From the NCBI RefSeq assembly GCF_013409255.1, contig NZ_JACCAS010000001.1:2914001-2978000 (forward strand): DNA of 64,000 bases, written 5' to 3'. The translations under genes were made by a program, and so were the position numbers. The stretch is from Paraburkholderia bryophila. GTDB lineage: Bacteria > Pseudomonadota > Gammaproteobacteria > Burkholderiales > Burkholderiaceae. Shown in pieces: positions 59,028 to 64,000 of this stretch; position 1 is the stretch's first letter, and each line of letters opens with the position of its first letter. A model generated the notes under the pieces. It was given only the letters and a program-made list of their open reading frames with translations, searched no databases and had not been told where the DNA came from.

Positions 59028-59723
59028 TTAATCCGCCGCATTCGTGGAAGCCGCCGATGCAGCCGCCGACGGCGCACCGGGCAACGCCGCGCATGGGCAA
59101 TCGGCTGAACGTCCATCGAGACCCTGGCGGTCACGCTTGAAGCTCGCCTGCGCGACGCCGTTCTGCCAGTTGAGGCGAACAATGTAAATACTGTCGAAGT
59201 CGTCGCTCTTCCAGTTCGGGACATCGGCGGGATTGCCGCCATGCGCGCTCAACATCTGGCGCAACAGTTTCACGATCAGCTTGTGCTCCCAGGCGACGAC
59301 GATCAGCTTGCTGCGATTGTTGGGATTCACGAGCGCGGTACCCAACTGGTCGATCTGCGCAAACCCGTACGGCGTTTGTACGGGCATCTGGAATTGAATG
59401 GCCGTCGGCTCGATCGTGGCGAGCGGCCGGATGTAGTAGTAAGGGTGGCCGCTGTCGTCTTTCTGCTGGCCGGGATCGGGCGCGTAGATCGCGTCCGGTT
59501 TGCCGAACTTGGCCGCGATCACCGCCGGCAAAGCCAGCGCCCGATTCAACCCCTGGCAATTGAGTTGCCCGTAGCCCGCTGCAGGTTTCTCGCCGTGCCG
59601 CACGAACACGAGTGTTTCGGTTTGGCTATCGGCCGCATGCGCATTGGGTAGCATCAGCGCGCCGGCACACAAACCGCCGATCAAGAGTGCGATGCCATGC
59701 AGAAATCCGCGGAAACGGTTCAT
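59028..59723 (-). CDS. Histidine-phosphatase-family protein, exported
   Basis: Encodes 231 residues. A signal peptide covers the first ~30 (GIALLIGGLCAGALMLPNAHA). The RHG motif of the histidine-phosphatase (phosphoglycerate-mutase-like) superfamily is LVFVRHGEKP. The second catalytic histidine may be in VVAWEHKLIVKLLRQM. The mature protein probably hydrolyses a phosphate ester in the periplasm. The start ATG 59723 is preferred over 59756 because the latter shifts the hydrophobic core further from the start. The C-terminus is a short Ala-rich tail. Confidence 0.8.
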   Translation of the reverse strand: MNRFRGFLHGIALLIGGLCAGALMLPNAHAADSQTETLVFVRHGEKPAAGYGQLNCQGLNRALALPAVIAAKFGKPDAIYAPDPGQQKDDSGHPYYYIRPLATIEPTAIQFQMPVQTPYGFAQIDQLGTALVNPNNRSKLIVVAWEHKLIVKLLRQMLSAHGGNPADVPNWKSDDFDSIYIVRLNWQNGVAQASFKRDRQGLDGRSADCPCAALPGAPSAAASAASTNAAD

Positions 59724-59844
59724 CGGTAGTACCTGTGCGAGCTTGGGAAGTCGCACGATTCTAGCAGCGGACTTTCAGCGCGCCCGCCGACGGATATCGA
59801 CCGGTACGCCTGGTTGACACCGCAACGAAGCGAACCGAAACGCT

Positions 59845-59877
59845 AAAAAAGCAAAGCGGGCGCCGAGGCGCCCGCTT
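59845..59877 (-). terminator. Terminator of aqpZ
   Basis: AAGCGGGCGCC and GGCGCCCGCTT form a perfect 11-base stem with a two-base loop. A U-rich tail follows on the minus strand. Confidence 0.85.
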
Positions 59878-59905
59878 AACCTGCTCGCTCAACCGCATCC
59901 GCCTA

Positions 59906-60646
59906 TCAGTCGACCGCAAGCGTCGTCGAATTGCCGCGCTGGTTTTCGGCGACGACCGGATACAGCACGCCCGCGATCACCGCGCCGAGGATCGGCGCCA
60001 CCCAGAACAGCCAAAGCTGATCCATTGCCGCCCCGCCGACGAACAGCGCCGGCCCAGTAGAGCGCGCCGGATTGACGGATGTGTTGGTGACCGGGATCGA
60101 GATCAGATGGATCAGCGTCAGGCACAGGCCGATGGCGATCGGTGCGAAGCCGGCCGGCGCGCGCTTGTCCGTTGCGCCGAGAATGACGAACAGGAAGAAG
60201 CCGGTCATGACCACTTCGCAGATAAACGCCGCCACGAGCGAGTAGTGGCCCGGCGAGCGTTCGCCGTAGCCGTTGCTGGCAAAGCCGCTGGCCACGAGGT
60301 CGAAGCCGGGCTTGCCCGAGGCGATCAGCGAGAGCACCAGCGCGCCGAGCACCGCGCCGACCACCTGCGCGACGATATACGACGGCAGATCACGCGCCGG
60401 AAAGCGCCCGGCGACCGTCAAACCGACGCTCACCGCCGGATTCAGATGGCAGCCGGAAATGTGGCCGATCGCATAAGCCATGGTCAGCACGGTCAACCCG
60501 AACGCGAACGCCACGCCGACGAAGCCGATACCGAGGCCATGAACCGGGCCGGCGAAGTTGGCGGCGAGCACGGCGCTCCCGCAGCCTCCGAGCACGAGCC
60601 AGAAGGTGCCGAAGAGCTCGGCGGCGAGGCGTTTTGACAACGGCAT
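59906..60646 (-). CDS. aqpZ: Aquaporin Z (MIP family)
   Basis: Encodes 246 residues with six membrane helices. Two NPA boxes are present: [16 protein letters not shown] and [19 protein letters not shown]. The arginine after the second NPA and the histidine-containing [15 protein letters not shown] are features of water-selective AqpZ. The start is ATG 60646 ([20 protein letters not shown]), with AGGATTACCGACC upstream. It is divergent from the AT-rich regulatory region of the H-NS-like gene. The protein equilibrates water across the inner membrane. Confidence 0.95.
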   Translation of the reverse strand: MPLSKRLAAELFGTFWLVLGGCGSAVLAANFAGPVHGLGIGFVGVAFAFGLTVLTMAYAIGHISGCHLNPAVSVGLTVAGRFPARDLPSYIVAQVVGAVLGALVLSLIASGKPGFDLVASGFASNGYGERSPGHYSLVAAFICEVVMTGFFLFVILGATDKRAPAGFAPIAIGLCLTLIHLISIPVTNTSVNPARSTGPALFVGGAAMDQLWLFWVAPILGAVIAGVLYPVVAENQRGNSTTLAVD

Positions 60647-60759
60647 GGTCGGTAATCCTAAAAAGAATGACGCTTTACACGGCATAGATGAGACAAGCCG
60701 CGGGTAGATGTTTGAGCGCGCAATTCTAGGGAAGGACAGCCAGAATGGGTGTCAAGAAT

Positions 60760-60938
60760 TGTCAAAAGTGGAGTCTGATTTACCTATTATTACCGGATAA
60801 AGATGGCATTTTACAATTCATCGAAGCTTAATAATTATCAGAGGATATCTTCCTAAATCGGTATTATTGGCCATTGCGAATTTTTATAATTGCAGTTAGT
60901 CTGCGAGCGAATGAGTTCTAGAAAAGGGGAGAACCGGA
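60760..60938 (+). promoter_or_regulatory. AT-rich promoter region of the H-NS-like gene
   Basis: About 130 bp with strikingly low GC compared with the flanks precede the gene. TATAAT lies at 60885-60890, which would give a leader of about 45 nt. H-NS proteins bind such curved AT-rich DNA, so autoregulation is plausible. Confidence 0.5.
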
Positions 60939-61241
60939 ATGTCACAATACGCAGATCTCAAGGCGCAGATCGCCAAATTGCAGGCGCAAGCAGAAGAAGC
61001 GCGCCGTACTGAAATTGACAATGTTGTCGCCGACATCCGCCAAAAGATCGCTGAATACGGTCTGAGTGCGCAAGACCTGGGCTTTGCGGTCGCCGCGCGG
61101 CGCGGACGCCCGCCCAAAAAGGCGCCGTTGCCGGCGAAATACCAGGATCCCAAATCGGGCAATACGTGGAGCGGCCGCGGCAAACCGCCTAAGTGGATTG
61201 CCGGCAAGAATCGCGAGCGTTTTCTGATTGGCGCGGCGTGA
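60939..61241 (+). CDS. H-NS-family nucleoid-associated protein
   Basis: Encodes 100 residues. The N-terminal ~50 form a coiled-coil-type dimerisation helix (YADLKAQIAKLQAQAEEARR). The C-terminal DNA-binding segment carries the H-NS signature TWSGRGKPPKWIAGKN, with the RGRPPKKAP basic linker before it. Burkholderia/Bordetella members of this group (BpH3/Bv3F type) compact DNA and silence AT-rich genes. The start follows AAAGGGGAGAACCGGA. The gene is flanked by its AT-rich promoter and a terminator. Confidence 0.95.
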   Translation: MSQYADLKAQIAKLQAQAEEARRTEIDNVVADIRQKIAEYGLSAQDLGFAVAARRGRPPKKAPLPAKYQDPKSGNTWSGRGKPPKWIAGKNRERFLIGAA

Positions 61242-61340
61242 GTCTATTTGCAGCCCGACGAAAGCCAACTGAAGGTTAGTGGCAATCGGACTTATTGACC
61301 GCACGCGAATCCGCTATGGGAGCGTATCCATGCCGGCATT

Positions 61341-61370
61341 AAAAAAGCCGCCCGGGGAGGCGGCTTTTTC
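61341..61370 (+). terminator. Terminator after the H-NS-like gene
   Basis: AAAAGCCGCC and GGCGGCTTTT form a ten-base stem with a six-base loop, followed by T and C. It may act in both directions. Confidence 0.85.
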
Positions 61371-61563
61371 TGCAAATTAGGTGGGATAACTCCGACTTCC
61401 CGCCCGCGCAAACGATTCACATGGTGAATTGACTGCCGATTTGGCTGGGAAATGGGAAAGCAGCGGAAAGCGGCGTAAGCGGGCGGGGGGCACGCTTAAA
61501 CGCCGCTAAACGATGAGGCATAAGCCGCTTGTCCCACGCCATTCACCTCATTCAACCGAGCTT

Positions 61564-62628
61564 TCAGCCCACCGCCACCTGGCGCAGCATCGGCCGGCGG
61601 GTCGCTTCGATCAGTGCCGAATAGCCGTCCACATAGTTCTGCGCCATCGTCTTCGAACTAAACCGGCGTTCGAATTGCGCGCGAATCTCAGTGCGCGACA
61701 ACTCGTCCAGACGCTGCAGCGCGGCCACCGCGCCTTGCACGTCCTCGACGATATAGCCCGTCACACCGTGGTCGATCACTTCCGGTACCGAACCGCGATT
61801 AAACGCGATCACCGGCGTGCCGCAGGCCATCGACTCGATCATCACCAGGCCGAACGGCTCCGACCAGTCGATCGGGAACAGCAGCGCCTTGGCGCCGGAC
61901 AGGAACTCGGGCTTCTGCGCCTCGTTGATCTCGCCGACGAACTCCACGTGCGCCATCGACAGCAGCGGCTCGATCTCGCGCTTGAAGTATTCCTGGTCGA
62001 CCTTGTCCACCTTGGCGGCGATCTTCAGCGGCAAACCGCTTTGTGCAGCGATCTTGATAGCTGTATCGACGCGCTTCTCCGGGCAAATGCGGCCGAGGAA
62101 CGCCAGGTATTCCGGCTTCTTGTGCGCCTGCGGCGTCAGCAACTGGTCCGGCAAGCCGTGGTAAATCGTGTTCAGCCAGTTGGCTTGCGGCAACGGCAGA
62201 CGCTGCGAATCGGAGATCGACACCACCGGCACGTGGGAGAACGCGTCGAACACGGGTTGCAGTTCCGGCAAGTCGAGGCGGCCGTGCAGCGTAGTCACGA
62301 ACGGCGTGTCCATGGTCGTGAACAGCGGGAACGGCATGTAGTCGAGGTGAAAGTGCAGCACATCGAACTCGTGCGCGACCTTGCGGACCTTTTCCATCAT
62401 CAGGACGTGCGGCGCCAACGCGTCGCGGATCGTCGGATCGAGACGCAGTGCGCGCGGCCAGCAGGCGTCGAGGTTCGCGGACGTGACCGAGTCGCCGCTC
62501 GCAAACAGCGTGACATCGTGGCCGAGGTCGACCAGCGCTTCGGTCAGGTACGACACGACGCGTTCGGTGCCGCCATAGAGCTTCGGCGGGACGGCTTCAT
62601 ACAACGGCGCAATTTGGGCGATTCGCAT
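61564..62628 (-). CDS. Glycosyltransferase family 4 protein
   Basis: Encodes 354 residues with the two Rossmann domains of GT-B enzymes. The N-terminal acceptor domain begins MRIAQIAPLYEAVPPKLYGG (GGTER follows). The C-terminal donor domain has the lysine/glutamate sites in FLGRICPEKRVDTAI and the EX7E motif in PIDWSEPFGLVMIESMACGT. The start ATG 62628 follows AGGAGAAACGC. Such enzymes synthesise polysaccharides or glycosides. There are no other glycan genes beside it, and whether it relates to flagellin glycosylation is unclear. Confidence 0.88.
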   Translation of the reverse strand: MRIAQIAPLYEAVPPKLYGGTERVVSYLTEALVDLGHDVTLFASGDSVTSANLDACWPRALRLDPTIRDALAPHVLMMEKVRKVAHEFDVLHFHLDYMPFPLFTTMDTPFVTTLHGRLDLPELQPVFDAFSHVPVVSISDSQRLPLPQANWLNTIYHGLPDQLLTPQAHKKPEYLAFLGRICPEKRVDTAIKIAAQSGLPLKIAAKVDKVDQEYFKREIEPLLSMAHVEFVGEINEAQKPEFLSGAKALLFPIDWSEPFGLVMIESMACGTPVIAFNRGSVPEVIDHGVTGYIVEDVQGAVAALQRLDELSRTEIRAQFERRFSSKTMAQNYVDGYSALIEATRRPMLRQVAVG

Positions 62629-63346
62629 GCGTTTCTCCTGTTCATATCGGCTTCGCACAGCAATGCTCGGGTCGAGCGAAGCGCGAATGCCTGTCGGACG
62701 GTTGGGCGCGGTAAGCCGCCGCCCGGGGGTGCTCCGAACCTGCATCGGGTAATCCCTTAGCGTCCATTATCGGGATCGGCCGAGCTAATTCGAGTTATTT
62801 TTCAAACGCTTAATGTTGTTACAGCGCGAAACATGGTGCGTTACAGGTCGACTGGACGCTCACCGTCGGCATTCAGCCGATAGCAGCGGCGCGAAATGAA
62901 ACACTGCGCAGCCTTCAGCAAGGCGCGCGCCTGACGGCTGGAGGGCAATACCTACGCGCCTGCGTAAGGACGCGTTGCGGAGAAGTGAAATGGTCTTATA
63001 ATTCTTTTTCACCGCTGCAACGGTGCGGATCCAGAGTCATTCACGACTCACCATTCGGTCCGCGGCCTTCTCCAGGCGAGTATTCAAAGCGCATCGCAAA
63101 ACGCAAATTGCGCGCATGCCGCGCCAACTCACTGTCCCACGCACGCCCCTTTGTAGGAATTATTCCTACATGAATGACGGATTAATCCGTCAGGCAGGCT
63201 GGGTGTCTGTCCGATTTTCGTCCGCTCCCCCTTTCGAGACAATGTGCGCAAGACCAGAAACGAGCCGATTCGTGCGGTTGGGGTGCGCGCGTTCGAGCAA
63301 ACGTTTCCGTAACGGCCTGACCAGCCAGATTTACCCCGGGGGAATC
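62629..63346. other. Long regulatory region upstream of flhD
   Basis: About 700 bp lacking a credible gene. It precedes the flagellar master operon, where long, multi-input promoters are usual. The most visible element is a perfect palindrome at 63152-63170. A 62-codon frame at 62985-63173 has no family feature. Confidence 0.5.
63152..63170 (+). promoter_or_regulatory. Perfect 19-base palindrome upstream of flhDC
   Basis: TGTAGGAATTATTCCTACA has perfect nine-base arms around one T. It resembles binding sites of NarL/BvgA/RcsB-type response regulators; the RcsAB box is TAAGAATATTCCTA. It lies about 180 bp upstream of flhD. In enterobacteria and Bordetella the flhDC-type operon is controlled by such regulators. 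Confidence 0.5.
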
Positions 63347-63667
63347 ATGAGCGCGACAAGCGAAATGCTCAATGAGATCAGAGAAGTCAACCTGTCGTAT
63401 CTCCTGCTAGCGCAGCGATTGCTGCGCGAAGACAAGCCGATGGGCATGTTTCGCATGGGGATTTCGGACCAGTTAGCCGATGTGCTCGCCAGTTTGTCTT
63501 TGGCGCAGACCGTGAAGCTGGCGGCGTCCAATCAGGTGTTGTGCCGTTTCCGTTTCGACGACCATGCCGTGCTGTCCGCGCTCGCGGACAAAGGCAAAAC
63601 CAGCGCCGTGGCTCAGGCGCATTCCGCGATCCTGATGGCTAGCCAGCCGGTCGAGCAACTCGGCTGA
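63347..63667 (+). CDS. flhD: Flagellar master transcriptional regulator FlhD
   Basis: Encodes 106 residues. FlhD with FlhC forms the FlhD4C2 activator of class II flagellar genes. The protein begins MSATSEMLNEIREVNLSYLL and has LLAQRLLREDKPMGMFRMGI, SDQLADVLASLSLAQTVKLA and NQVLCRFRFDD, which match beta-proteobacterial FlhD closely. The start ATG 63347 is preceded by CCGGGGGAATC. The frame upstream is open but unrelated. flhC follows after 51 bp. Confidence 0.95.
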   Translation: MSATSEMLNEIREVNLSYLLLAQRLLREDKPMGMFRMGISDQLADVLASLSLAQTVKLAASNQVLCRFRFDDHAVLSALADKGKTSAVAQAHSAILMASQPVEQLG

Positions 63668-63718
63668 TGGCAGCTCGCATGTCAAACAAAGCGATCAGGA
63701 CGGGAGATTGGCACGCGG

Positions 63719-64000
63719 ATGGCCTATAAAAGTGTGGTGCTCGAAGTCAGGGAAATCACCCTGGCCATCGAACTGATCGAACTGGGCGCGCGCCTGCAAT
63801 TGCTGGAAGCGGAAACCAGTCTGTCGCGCGACCGGCTCATCAAGCTGTACAAGGAATTGAAGGGGGTGTCGCCACCCAAGGGCATGTTGCCGTTTTCGAC
63901 CGACTGGTTCATGACCTGGCAGCCGAACTTTCACTCCTCGCTGTTCTACAACATCTACCGTTTCATGGCCGGCCACGGCGGTTGCCAGACGATCCAGTCG
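63719..64000 (+). CDS. flhC: Flagellar master transcriptional regulator FlhC (partial)
   Basis: The frame starts at ATG 63719 and continues past the right edge. The 94 residues visible ([80 protein letters not shown]) are typical of beta-proteobacterial FlhC. The GGC near the end may begin the zinc-cluster region. A methionine at 63679 lies in another frame and is not the start. It is co-transcribed with flhD. Confidence 0.95.
   Translation, partial: MAYKSVVLEVREITLAIELIELGARLQLLEAETSLSRDRLIKLYKELKGVSPPKGMLPFSTDWFMTWQPNFHSSLFYNIYRFMAGHGGCQTIQS

Overview
The window looks like the main chromosome of a Paraburkholderia/Burkholderia (Betaproteobacteria). The evidence is the high GC content, the order parB-atpIBEFHAGDC-(acyl-CoA ligase)-hemE-priA-putA, the gcvTHP-sdaA glycine/serine operon behind a tandem glycine riboswitch, and a Burkholderia-style flagellar block (fliC-fliD-fliT, rpsU, H-NS-like gene, flhDC). 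A parB end next to the atp operon suggests the chromosome-1 replication origin is not far upstream. Both edges cut genes: parB on the left and flhC on the right.

Layout. 1-8.6 kb: parB end, then the complete F1Fo ATP synthase operon behind a near-consensus sigma-70 promoter. Its intergenic gaps are full of hairpins, and there is a U-rich leader before atpE. 8.6-17.6 kb: an effector/toxin-like protein, an acyl-CoA ligase, a possible minus-strand non-coding RNA, a periplasmic cyclohexadienyl dehydratase (pheC-like), hemE, priA, and a 56-residue membrane protein absent from normal length cut-offs. 17.7-23.1 kb: trifunctional PutA with a probable autoregulatory operator, then an orphan branched-chain amino-acid binding protein. 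23.2-24.2 kb: an unusual toxin-antitoxin-like pair. 24.2-34.4 kb: a ThDP enzyme, sdaA, an alginate-lyase-like protein, gcvP, gcvH, gcvT, the glycine riboswitch and a small lipoprotein. 34.5-40.2 kb: an oxidoreductase, Rep helicase, an NTF2-like protein, a di-haem cytochrome c and tRNA-Arg(CCG). 40.2-44.5 kb: a less orderly stretch with a small membrane protein, a stand-alone guaA, decayed DNA with a LuxR-type remnant, and a HAD lipoprotein. 44.7-53.2 kb: a probable flagellin glycosylation locus (two acyltransferases, a sugar aminotransferase and a TPR/OGT-type glycosyltransferase) beside fliT, fliD and fliC. 53.4-64 kb: aldo/keto reductase, rpsU, tag, a BadF-type kinase, a 13-bp tandem repeat, a Cof-type HAD phosphatase, small exported proteins, aqpZ, an H-NS-like protein, a glycosyltransferase, and flhDC.

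How the parts fit together. Glycine and serine catabolism (gcvTHP, sdaA) and proline catabolism (putA) each carry a visible ligand- or self-sensing regulatory element. The flagellar genes run from the master regulator (flhDC) through filament, cap and chaperone (fliC, fliD, fliT) to likely filament glycosylation. The most unusual items are the toxin-antitoxin-like pair at 23.2-24.2 kb (MqsR/DUF4258-like first gene, and a zinc-finger plus ribbon-helix-helix second gene), the effector-like gene at 8.6-9.5 kb, the probable ncRNA at about 11.8-12.0 kb, and the repeated hairpins inside the atp operon. All functions are read from the sequence by eye. No database search was possible.
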